Origin: Biomphalaria glabrata
Lineage: Eukaryota; Mollusca; Gastropoda; Planorbidae
Length of the DNA: 64,000 nucleotides
NCBI RefSeq assembly: GCF_947242115.1
Contig: NC_074728.1
Span: 4,584,701-4,648,700 of the forward strand
Direction: 5' to 3'
Below are positions 1 through 10,800 of the stretch, in pieces. Each line of letters opens with the position of its first letter. Position 1 is the stretch's first letter. The translations under genes and the position numbers were made by a program. The notes under the pieces are model-generated. The model saw only the letters and a list, made by a program, of their open reading frames with translations, did no database searches and was not told the origin of the DNA.

Positions 1-404
1 TAAGTTTGTTAACATGTTGATGTAGCAATGAGAAAATACGTTTTAAAAAATAAATTGTTTAAAAAAGACAACACCTCCAATATTTAACTTAATAAAATAA
101 TTATAAAAAAAATAATTTAAAAAAAACTAGTTCGGGTATCAAACCCGTGACAACGTCAGCTGCTAGAACTTACGCATTTTCTGATTCGGCCAGCGATAAA
201 GTCATCATTTTGCGGATATTTATTGGTATGTTTATTATATATGGACATCTAGATCTAACACTAGACCTCAAGTTCTGACTTACAACTCGTAAGATCTAAT
301 CTATATTAGATTTACGTTAAAATATAAGCAACGCTTGTAAACCTCAATAAAATTAAAGCAACTTACTCAGTTTTGGCATAATTACCTTAATTTGGCTGAC
401 TAGG
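1..404. other. AT-rich stretch, no gene seen
   Basis: AT-rich sequence with scattered TAGATCTA-like words. I see no exon, RNA gene or clear transposon end here. Confidence 0.4.
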
Positions 405-640
405 CCATGTTGGCTCTAGACCTAGATTTAGTCTCTAGCAAAAATTTACATTTATTTATTTTTTATTTAAAAAAAAAAAAACTTTCGAACTAGATTTTTC
501 TCCATGTGGCCAACGAGCTAGTAATTCTTTTCTAAGCGATATTGTTAAATTCCTAGGAAAATCGTTAGAGCCCTTTTTGAGACCAGCTTCTGTCCACCCA
601 TCCAGTCTCCAGGTTCATTCATGAAGGAGTGACTTTAATA
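405..640 (+). repeat. Dispersed repeat, copy 1 of 2 (partner 7200-7425)
   Basis: This stretch and 7200-7425 share an ordered set of blocks: a CTAGACCTAG head, an AT-rich part, CCATGTGGCCAAC, a CTAGTA block, CCAGGTTC and GTGACTT-AATAGAG. The order is the same in both. No coding potential or terminal repeat is obvious, so it is an unclassified interspersed family. Confidence 0.5.
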
Positions 641-859
641 GAGAGATTGTAGTCAATATTCTAAAGTTAGCTCCAACAGCTGCTTATACGTGTGAGTCAG
701 CCGTTCCAAAATGAGTCCTTTATTTCGAAAATATTTCATGGAGTGTACAAGTAGCATTCTACTTAATCTCTACCCCGTAAAATGACGTAATCTGTTTCGT
801 TCCTTATCATAACGATTTGGTTCCAGATTATTACCTAATAATCCTCACTACAAACAGCG

Positions 860-1340
860 ATGTCCTTGCGAAAGCCTAGAGAAACTTCTTATAATCCGAC
901 AGTTACACTGGGCAGGGCACATATCCGTATGGGTGACGAACGTATGCCAAAGGCAGTCTTTTTTTTTGTGAGCTAAAAGATGGTCGACGTAGCAGAGGTG
1001 CCCCACAGAAACGCTTTAAGGAACAGCTTAGGCACCAACTTGCTTTAATAGACATAGAAGAGAGCACCTGATAGCAGGCGGCCTCAGAACGAGACAGCGG
1101 GAGGTCACTCACTAAGGTCGCGTGATACACATTTGAGACCAAAAGAAAATCCGCTGCCGAAGACAGACGTAGACGTCGAAAAGAAAATTTATTTCGACCG
1201 CCTGCGGACAATGGTTATGCCTGCGCCAGATGTAGCAAAATATGTAGGTCGCAGCTTGGGCTACGTATCCACGGGAAATACTACATTCCTTATTAACCTT
1301 TGGACTCAAAGACAGGCCTTATTATTATTACCTAATGCAA
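860..1340 (+). mobile_element. LINE fragment, C-terminal part of ORF2 with zinc-finger tail
   Basis: Plus-strand translation, across frame changes, gives LHWAGHIS, then GRRSRGAPQKRFKEQLRH, then a C-terminal finger-like CARCSKICRSQLGLRIH. This order (RWxGHV box, basic GRP/RG segment, CxxC-H motif) is that of the C-terminus of endonuclease/reverse-transcriptase LINEs common in invertebrates. It ends in an ATT-rich tail. It is 5' truncated and frame-broken. Same family: 47905-48092, 50735-50985 and 54118-54270. The exact clade cannot be set by eye. Confidence 0.65.
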
Positions 1341-1412
1341 ATATTTATCCTACCCTTACTAGTAATGTACCCTTATATTAGGAAGGGTAAACAGATGGAA
1401 AGAATAATTGAA

Positions 1413-1645
<233 letters not shown>

Positions 1646-2428
1646 TTTATCAATTTATTGATAGATACGATTAAGCTTGCCCACTTGATTAGGGAATTTA
1701 TTTATATATATATTTTATTTAAGGGTTATGTAAGGGAATATTCACTAATTGATTTACCTAATAAGTTGAAAAAAAAAGGGGAGGGTTGATTCGAGAGTGG
1801 ACCATTACTACTATGACCCCCTTCCCAGCCCCCCCCCCCCCAAAAAAAAAATAATAAGAAGAACAAATTTGGGCGTAGCCAACTTTTTATTGTCTTGCCC
1901 AAGCTAAACATAAAGGCGTTCGGTTACATGTCAAATTGTGTAATGAGCTAACTTATAAAAAGGGTTAAAAGTAAGGACATATGCCTTAATAGTTAAGTGT
2001 CTCTCAGGCTTAACTAGACAGGTTTCTAGATGGAGGTTTCACTAGGTAGGCTTTCTGTCGAGGGAAAACTATTAATAGACTGCAGCAGTAAGAAATCTCC
2101 AATCTGTTCTGTAGATGGTGCTTGGAATGTCAAGCGTCTGATAGAATCCTTCTTTGTCCAGGTATTGCGTCTTTTGGCAGGCTTCTGTAGACACACACAC
2201 ACACAAAAACAATATAGAGCTTTATAATTCGGTTTCAAACAAAAACAAAACATCTATAAACATAAGTTTGTCTTATTTATTAGACCAGCGATGGGGCAAA
2301 CTCCGGCCCGGAGAAAGGTAACATCCGGCCCGCCACATGTTTTGTAATGATGATTAAAAATAATTTCACTTTTTATTACATGTCATTAGATGTCACTGAA
2401 TAATGTTGGGAATTTTTACTTTTATGGT
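1646..2428. other. Intergenic, nothing coding seen
   Basis: AT-rich sequence with a poly-C/poly-A run near 1830-1850. A short CCGGCCCG-type segment at 2283-2340 may be the end of an hAT-like element, but its partner end was not found. Confidence 0.35.
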
Positions 2429-2653
2429 CAATGACGTAGCTAGGGATTTGGTGACCCGGGAAGGGGGGGGGGGGCTTGATCTCTTTAGGGGCCCCTGCAC
2501 TTTGACATTCGACATCACGACATAAGATAATGGCGATAATATTAGTGCAAAAACAAATTTCGGACACTCATTTCCCTCCCCCCCCCCTTTTTTTTTCATG
2601 TGGGGTCCGGGGGAATTTTCAAATATTCCCCCCTCCCCCTAGCTACGCCACTG
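2429..2653. mobile_element. MITE with GACGTAGCTAGGG termini
   Basis: Begins CAATGACGTAGCTAGGG and ends CCCTAGCTACGCCACTG, an inverted pair of about 17 bp with two mismatches. The inside holds poly-G and poly-C blocks near each end (GACCCGGG...GGGG and CCCC...GTCCGGGG). Non-coding. Related single ends occur at 3341, about 8375, about 12665 and about 46022. A non-autonomous DNA transposon is the best call; the superfamily is unknown. Confidence 0.65.
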
Positions 2654-2749
2654 TTCATGGATGACTACTCGTTGCGTCTGCAGATTGGTGTTCGAGGAGA
2701 CACAATTTTGAACTCTAAATATGTCCAACGAAATCGTTGAGCTCATTCC

Positions 2750-3120
2750 AAATGTCATGGAAATACCTTTTTCTAACTTTTAAATCACAAGAAAGATGAC
2801 GCCTACTCTAACCTGTTCCGACATGATCAAAGTCTAATCTTTCGTCTCAGAATGGGACACAACATAATGAGACAACATGTGTTCAGGAAGCTCAAAATTC
2901 GAATCCAGTGAAATCTGCCCGTGTAGAGGGTCACCATAGAATGCTGACCATGTCCTTAAAAAAAACAGCATTATTTACCGTACAAGACACTGACCCCAAA
3001 ACATCCCAATAGAAAGAAAACTCTATGGAGAGCTCCCTGATTTGGAAACCACTGCGCAGTTCATCTCGTATATTGGTCTAGTCATCTAGACGCCACAACA
3101 TAATAATGAGAATGAGAAAG
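2750..3120 (+). mobile_element. LINE fragment, extreme C-terminus
   Basis: Translation gives DAYSNLFRHDQSLIFRLRMGHN and, after a gap with stops, LYGELPDLETTAQFISYIGLVI followed by a stop. The first block matches the RNase H-distal FRLRTGHN motif and the second the LYGxLxDLxxTAxFI end of a well-known LINE group. It is degraded. A copy on the other strand lies at 3806-4045. Confidence 0.6.
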
Positions 3121-3340
3121 AAGAAGAACTTTTAAAGATAAATCTACGAGTCTCATTTGCTGTTTTCCTACAATGTACCATATTTCATGACATCCATAGT
3201 AATATTGCCTTGATATATAAAACTATAGCCCCCCCCCCCCTCCTCAAAGTAATATGTAAAGGTTGTAAATAATACTAACAACTTTTCAAGAGTTTCTTAA
3301 GTAAGATCTCATCACTACGTCTTAGAAAGTATTTCTTAAT

Positions 3341-3460
3341 CAGTGGCGTAACTAGGAATTTGCAATCATTTGGGGACCCGGGGGGGGGGGTAACTCTTTG
3401 GGGACCCTTGCATTTTGCATAATATTTAATGTAAAAAAAAAACATTTCGAACATATATGT
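3341..3460. mobile_element. MITE end (CAGTGGCGTAACTAGG family)
   Basis: Starts CAGTGGCGTAACTAGGAATT, then GGGGACCCGG and a G run, like the 5' half of the element at 2429-2653. The opposite end is not evident. Confidence 0.45.
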
Positions 3461-3483
3461 AATTTAAATCTTACATTTATTAG

Positions 3484-3700
3484 TGGGAAGCGTGGTCGAG
3501 AGGCTAAGTGTGCTTGAACTTGGCTTGGCTTGGTTACCTAAAAAGGGGCTCGAGGTTCGACACCTGATTCGGGCACGGAAAACCAACTCCTAGTAACCCC
3601 TCTTCCCCACTGGTCCACAAATGAGATTGGACCAAAGCGCTCTGAGCATGCTTATAGCATGAAAGTAGCGCTATATAAAAGCTATAATAATTTTAATTAG
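3484..3700 (+). mobile_element. tRNA-derived SINE with AGCGCTATATAAA tail
   Basis: The head has an A-box-like GCGTGGTCGAGAGGCTAAG and a B-box-like GAGGTTCGACACC. The body includes GGACCAAAGCGCTCTGAGC and GCATGAAAGTAGCGCTATAT, then an AATAATTT tail. The layout resembles Deu-type SINEs of molluscs and other animals. A worn partial copy lies near 17480-17560. Whether it is still active cannot be judged. Confidence 0.6.
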
Positions 3701-3805
3701 TTATAAAGAGCAAAATAATAATACGTTGTAAATATGAGGTATTGTCTTAAAATAAACTTTTTTTTCTTCTTCTTCGTACTCATTTTACATGTCGATTTTT
3801 ACATT

Positions 3806-4045
3806 ATGATCAATATTCTGAGATGAACCGCGCAGTGGTTTCCATATCAGGCAGTGCTCCGTATAGGTTTTGAGCTATAGGATCTCTATCTATAGGAGGG
3901 GCTTGGGGCCAGAGTCCCGCCCGGGCCTCTTGATATAGTATGCAGCCCCGAAGGACACGGCCAGCATTCTCCAGCGACGCTCCACTAGAGAAGGCCTCGC
4001 TCGTCCCGACTCCAAGCCTCCGGAACATATGCCGCCCCTTTCCGG
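3806..4045 (-). mobile_element. LINE fragment, extreme C-terminus
   Basis: Minus-strand translation includes NAGRVLRGCILYQEAR and LYGALPDMETTARFI, the same terminal motif as the plus-strand copy at 2750-3120. It is a 5'-truncated remnant downstream of the receptor gene. Confidence 0.55.
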
Positions 4046-4084
4046 GATTTTAAAAATGTTCTAGTTTTCCTATTCATATTTTAA

Positions 4085-4256
4085 GGATGGCTGCTGGTTG
4101 TGCAGTTTGCGCGTTGGATTGTCGTTCGGACTTATGGATGGATTCAGGTTCAAACCCTTTCCTGCTCCCATCCCCCGTCGACCTGTGAGAGGTTTGGACT
4201 ATGAAGTAGATTATCTTTAACTCTAAAGGAACACCGAAAACATGTGAAACAAACAA
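4085..4256 (+). mobile_element. tRNA-derived SINE, family B
   Basis: Begins with a GGCTGCTGGTTGTGCAG head, has GTCGTTCGG and a B-box-like GGTTCAAACCC, then GAGGTTTGGACTA and ends AACATGTGAAAC. Four more copies lie at 11066-11233 (minus), 48826-48978 (minus), 50455-50615 (plus) and 55222-55325 (minus). The ordered shared blocks in five places make a SINE a firm call; the tRNA parent is not identified. Confidence 0.65.
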
Positions 4257-4257
4257 A

Positions 4258-4447
4258 TACCAAAGGTTTGGAACTCACTCCCCATTGATCTCAGACAGAC
4301 AACATGCTACACCACTTTTAAGAAGAACATTAAGACCTATCTGTTTAAAACTTTTTTAGATTAACTGTCATCTTAGCTCTCGTGTTTTTGTTTGTAATGT
4401 TGTTACAGCGCCTACATTTTGTTTGTTAACAGCGCTTTATAAATAAA

Positions 4448-4479
<32 letters not shown>

Positions 4480-4480
4480 C
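4258..4480 (+). mobile_element. LINE 3' end with (ATT)n tail
   Basis: Translation gives WNSLPIDLRQTTCYTTFKKN then IKTYLFKTFLD and a stop, the usual end of CR1/L2-like LINEs. A short 3' UTR follows with CAGCGC blocks, GCGCTTTATAAATAAA and (ATT)n. The tail runs directly into the last exon of the receptor gene on the other strand, whose stop codon lies inside it. Confidence 0.65.
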
Positions 4481-4840
4481 TAAATCTAGCAAATGTTACC
4501 TTTTTCTCCACTTCTTTCGTATACTTCTGCACCAGAGTGTTTTTTCTAGCCAGGAAACCTCTTACACCATCAGTAGTGGCCATAATTAGCACACAAATGA
4601 AGATGATTATCATAATATAGGAGAGGACCGGGCTTACACGCAAACCAGAAATGACGTAATCAGTGGTTTCCGTTTTGATCTTGTCACGAGCTCCACATCC
4701 TTTCAGACAATCCACGCAGTGTAGCGCTTTGGTCTGGTTTTTACAGTAACGACAGTACCCTTCGTAAGAACAGGTGTAGTTTTTGCATTCCAGACTGCAG
4801 ATGTCTGTACAGTCAGGTCCGAACATGGGTGGCGCGCATT
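4476..4840 (-). CDS. Receptor last visible exon: EGF-like, transmembrane helix, tail
   Basis: Acceptor GATCCCCAG. Begins CAPPMFGPDCTDICSLEC, with further CxxC pairs up to LKGCGARD, then the membrane helix SPVLSYIMIIIFICVLIMAT, then a basic tail with VRGFLARKNTLVQKY. The stop codon falls in the (ATT)n tail of a LINE on the other strand. A possible donor AAG/GTAACA sits nine codons before the stop, so the native exon may end there and splice on. Either way the helix and a short tail are present. Confidence 0.75.
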
Positions 4841-7800
4841 CTGGGGATCATTTGTATAACTGCATTCAAACAAAGGTGAACATGTTATTACAAAAACAAG
4901 AAAATAATTTTCTAAATACTAAAAAAAAAACAACAACAAAGGTTATATTAAGCATACTTGTATTTGTATCAATTAGTTTGGATTAGTCAAGTAATTAAAT
5001 TTAAAGTAGATCTAGACTAACAATTAAAAAGAAAACATTTATAAAAGTATTTTAAAAAGAGGGGACGACCTGAATTCGAACTCATGGCTCATGCCTTAGG
5101 TTTCTCCAGCCAACACGGTAACCACTCGGCTATTGGAGAGCTTATGAACATGGACGATTGTTTAGTTATCTATTGTTTCTATAGTCTCATACTATTTTTC
5201 AGGTTTATGTTCACTGAGACTCAGACGACGACCATTAAAGAGGATTAAGTCAGGTTATACCACAATTTCAGTCAGTTAAAATTTCTTTCCCTTGTTTGAA
5301 ACATCAAAAAAATAATTTAATAATTAAAATAAATTTACTAATTGCCTTATTTTTTTAAATTAATTTTTGTGTTGGCAGGTAAAAGAAATAATTGTTCAAA
5401 AATTGTAGCTTGATCCGAGATTGGGTTTGAGAGAAATTAAGTGTACAAACCTTTTACCAGAGACACAGACAGACAGACTGACAGATTAAGTTGATATAAC
5501 CTTTGTAATATTTTGAGAGTGTTTACCCTAAAAGATTTGAAGTTAAGCTCATTTGTTTCTATGACAAATGGTGTACGAAAGTGTAAAGTGGCCAGAACAA
5601 TGACTAACCACAATTACTGGTTCCCTATTAATGTGAAATGTTGAGTGCATTCAAGGGCATCTTAAAATATCCTGAACGTTAAAAACTCGTTTTGAGATGA
5701 ATAAGTTTTCACTAAGTATAATCTCATTTATTCAGGAATCCGGGAACCGACTTTAACATAAAGTCTTTAAAAAAGTCTTTTTACAGCGGACATATTGGGA
5801 AAAATAAAGTAACTAAACCACGGTTGGAAAGCCAAGCTCTCTACCGCTCAGCCAGCGTGCCTCCACGAGCCAATATAAGCCTTGTAATAAGCAATTATGT
5901 CCCTTCACTTGGAACGCGTCAAGGTGTAACCCCCACCATCTACCCCAATATGTGGGCTTTAAGAAATGAAAATGCTGCAAAGGGAAGGAACCCCTACCTT
6001 GACCTGAGCTTGAACACATTGTGTTACGGAAAGGCGGAACATTAAATCCTTTAAGTAAGGGTCCTCAATAATTCGATCCGATTTAAACATGTTTATAAAC
6101 GAATCAATTATTGGATTTGATTTGCAATTAAAAACCCAGAACGCCTTTTTAACTTCCCCAAGTTTTCAAGCAAATAGGTTGGCCCAGCCCAGCGGCTCTA
6201 AACCATTCTAGGTCGGCGACCCCCTTTTAGGATTCTCCACTTTGCGGCGACCCCCAACCGTAAAAATTATTTTTGAAAATGTAACTGTGCTTTCATTCTG
6301 TTATAAGACAGTACACCATTTACTATTCTACTTTTTATTCACCCTTTTTATTTTGCATATTTATGTGATTAATTATTAAAAAAAAACACATTATAATCTT
6401 CAAGCAATTGCAGTTCGTATCTTCAATAGTTTTACGCGACCCCCATTAGGTCGCGACCCAAAGGATGAGAACCCCTAGCATAGGCAAAACGAATGTTACG
6501 CTCTACACTCTACCACAGGGGTTCTCAACATGTGGCTCGCGACCCCTTTGGGGGTCGATTGACTATTTGCCAGGCGTCGCCTAAGACCCTCGAAAAAATG
6601 GATTGTTATTGTCTACTCTTCCATTGCTGTGTGCGTGTGCGTGGGGGGGGGGGGTCGCGGCAGAGTGGGGGTTTGTAAAAAGGGGTCGCCGAGACCAAAA
6701 GGTTGAGAACCGCTGCTCTACGCCGTAATATTTAGTTTTCGGGAATCTCCGTAATGCTTTCACTTTATGGAGATGTGAAGTGACATCAAGGAAAAAAAAA
6801 AAGAATACCTCCATATGCTTCTAGTTCACAGACTGTCATCTGGGCGTTCGCATGTTGCAAAGAGAGTTCTAGAATTCGTATGAATCTATCAGGTGTTGGC
6901 ACTAGAGACACTCTCGGATGAACTTCACCTCTGTACTCCATAATCGTATCATTCTCATCAGCATGCAGTTGAAGAAGAAATATCTGGCTCTCTTTTGACG
7001 CTGAAATCAAACAAGGAAAACTTCAAAAATACTTTAAAAAAAAAAAGACAACTTTAAAAAAGTGAAAAAGCAATTATTTTTCTCTAATTCACGAATGAGA
7101 GTTGGATTAAACAACAATGCAACACTTTTATTAAACAATTAAATCAATAATGCCTTACATTCGGAAATTCCCGAACGCGAGGGGCGACTTTACAAGGACG
7201 CGATAGTCCTTTCAAAACCAATGTTGGATCTAGATCTAGACCTAGTTCAAAAAACTAAATTTAAATTTATTATTTTTTGTTTTTACTTTGAAAAAATTAT
7301 AACTGTCAAACCAGAGTTTTCCCCATGTGGCCAACAGGCTAGTAGTTCTAGTTGTCATCGATATACAGCAACTGTTAAGCTACCGTGTCCAGGTTCCATG
7401 AAGTTGTGACTTGAATAGAGGTAATGTAAAAAAAAAACACGCTTTACACAAAGAGCTTCAGTAGACCATGTAACTTTGGACGTGGATTTTCACACACATT
7501 GCTGGATTCACCTATAGGTCATATATGACGTCACGTTATGTATGCGTCAAGGTTGCCACCGAAATTTAAACCGAAACTTGTTTTAACACAAAATGACAGG
7601 ACATTGTCTAAAGTGTGACGCTTTCCAGTATAATCCTAATCATATATCCTGCAAAGCTGATATTTTACAGATAAAGAAAATGCAGAAATTTACTGAGTTC
7701 GCTCGGCCCTCGACCTCGCCATGATCCCGAGTGTCAACTTTGAGGATAAGTACAAAAAAACAGTAAAATCTCTGAAAGTTGATTTCTCTTGTTAGAAAAA

Positions 7801-10800
7801 AAAAACTAGAAATAGTTGGCCCTACTTACGCCTAAAATAAATCACAATCTCACTTAATACCACTGAAGAATAAAAGTGTAATATCAACGTTGGATACGGA
7901 TCATCGTCCCTGGTAGCAGCACACTCATCTAGCCTCCCATCCACGGCCAGTGAACCATCACTGACCATTCCTGTTTCGTTGACGGTACTAGTTGACATTG
8001 TTGTTACTTGCTTTAAAGCCAAATTTCGTCCTAAATTAAAATTGGTAAAAATTATTCTGAAATATTGTTTTTTGGTAGTCTATAATGCAAATATACAGAT
8101 CTTAACACTTGACAGATATTTAATATTTTATGATATCAAGAAACATGATTACGTGTTGCAGCTAAATTTAGACATTCAATTATATATATATATTAGGCTA
8201 TAAATCGTGAGTTTGAGTTTGAGTTTTGAGATTAGGCACATCGGCACAATTTAGGCCATTTCGTGCCCGTAATCCTTTAAGGATCACTCTCCTTTTACAT
8301 AACAAGGGCTAAATTCTATACAGTAAAATCATTAAAAACAAGGTCTATTCACAGTTAGCCAATGCCTCCTAAAAGCAGTGGCGTTGCTAGATGCTTTAAG
8401 GGGTGAGAACCTAAGAAGAAAACACCCAACAGAGAGGGACACAGAAAGATAAAATTTAGCTGGAAAGAAATTTAACAAAAAAAATATATAATATTTGTAC
8501 ACATTTAATCTCCGCCGTCTAATTCGGATCAATAATGCCAGGTTTGCCTTTCCAACTCTTCAAACTATCTGGCGCTCTAAGGCATTACCTCTACACAACA
8601 AGATACGAATCTATAATACAAACGTTAAGTCTGTCCTTCTGTACGGTTCAGAAACTTGGAGAGTCACTAAAAACAAATATGGAAAAGCTCCAGACCTTTG
8701 TTAACAGATGCCTACGCTGGATATTAGGAATTAGGTGGCCAGAAAAGATAACTACTATCGATCAGTGGGAGAGAACTAGACAAAAGCCCATAGCCCAAGT
8801 TATCAAAAAGCGAAAGTGGAGCTGGAGAGGACATACCATGCGAAAACCAGCTACCAATGTTGCAAGGCAGGCACTTGACTGGAACCCACAAGGAAAGAGG
8901 AAAGTGGGCAGACCCAAGCAAACCTGGAAGAGGTCAGTCATCAGTGAAGCAGAGGGTACTGGAATGACATGGGAGCAGATGAAGAAAGCTGCTCAGAACC
9001 AAGTTCGGTGGAGAGGTGTGGTTGTGGCCCTATGCTCCCCTGGGAGTGCACAGGATTTAGTAAGTAAGTAAGTATTTGTACACATTTAATAGTTATGCAC
9101 CAATCAATAAAAGTTGGTGATTACTTTATTTTAGGGCGAGCTGATGAGGCATGACACCAGATGTAACGACAAATCTGGCGACGCCTTTGCCCGTACATGA
9201 CGTAATTCCGGTGCTTAATTATGCATAGAAGAGAAACTTTTCGGCTTGTATCCCTTTTTTTCACAACGCTTATTTAACTTGATCCAGGCGTTGTATTACC
9301 ATTGCAACTTGTTTAATCGTCATCGAATACAAGCTGATGACCGCTGAGAACACATGAAGCAATCCGAAATTAGATAATTAATTAATCAATCGTTCATTCA
9401 TTTTGGTTTTAAATGTGTCAATTTTATGTGGGGTTTCTTTTCGAAACGTTGAATGCTTTTTTGTTTATATGCTTTTTTTACATCATATCTTTCTTGCAAT
9501 AGCAAACTAGCAAGCTCAGTACAGTCTGGTTTAGCCTAATTTATGAACATGTATTTGGGGTTTTGAGGGGGGGGGGTTACCTGAAAGAAGGTTTCCGAAC
9601 TGCTTTTAGAAATCCCGAGTTGAGATTCGTAGTACTGCAAGGGAAGGCAAGCGTCTTATGACACTTCTCATTCTTAAACAATAATAACTGACTTACTGGT
9701 CAATGGGATCACTCACCACCTTGAACATAAACAGCGCACAATCTTCTCTCTATCCCTACCTCCTCGAACATAAACAGCGCACAATCTTCTCTCTATCTCT
9801 ACCTCCTTGAACATAAACAGCGCACAATCTTCTCTCTATCTCTACCTCCTCGAACATAAACAGCGCACAATCTTTTCTCTATCTCTACCTCCTCGAACAT
9901 AAACAGCACACAATCTTCTCTCTATCTCTACCTCCTCGAACATAAACAGCGCACAATCTTCTCTCTATCTCTACCTCCTCGAACATAAACAGCGCACAAT
10001 CTTCTCTCTATCTCTACCTCCTCGAACATAAACAGCGCACAATCTTCTCTCTATCCTTACCTCCTCGAACATAAACAGCGCACAATCTTCTCTCTATCTC
10101 TACCTCCTCGAACATAAACAGCACACAATCTTCTCTCTATCCTTACCTCCTCGAACATAAACAGCGCACAATCTTCTCTCTATCTCTACCTCCTCGAACA
10201 TAAACAGCACACAATCTTCTCTCTATCCTTACCTCCTCGAACATAAACAGCACACAATCTTCTCTCTATCTCTACCTCCTCGAACATAAACAGCGCACAA
10301 TCTTCTCTCTATCTCTACCTCCTCGAACATAAACAGCACACAATCTTCTCTCTATCCTTACCTCCTCGAACATAAACAGCGCACAATCTTCTCTCTATCC
10401 TTACCTCCTCGAACATAAACAGCGCACAATCTTCTCTCTATCTCTACCTCCTCGAACATAAACAGCACACAATCTTCTCTCTATCCTTACCCCCTCGAAC
10501 ATAAACAGCACACAATCTTCTCTCTATCTCTACCTCCTCGAACATAAACAGCACACAATCTTCACTCTATCCTTACCCCCTCGAACATAAACAGCGCACA
10601 ATCTTCTCTCTATCTCTACCTCCTCTAACATAAACAGCGCACAATCTTCTCTCTATCCCTACCTCCTCGAACATAAACAGCGCACAATCTTCTCTCTATC
10701 TTGGTCTCCTCGAAGGTAATGTTGAGCTGACACACGTAATTGCCAATGTCACAGTTGATGACCAGTGTGTTGGGGTCGAGGTAAATGTCGCGCCTCCTCT

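Noticed and set aside
903-1211. 102-codon minus frame
   Set aside because: Shadow of a plus-strand LINE C-terminus.
3484-3570. True tRNA gene
   Set aside because: Only A- and B-box-like words; no cloverleaf closes and a SINE body follows.
9723-10690. CRISPR-like array (regular 43-bp spacing)
   Set aside because: No unique spacers; units are direct tandem copies in a eukaryotic intron.
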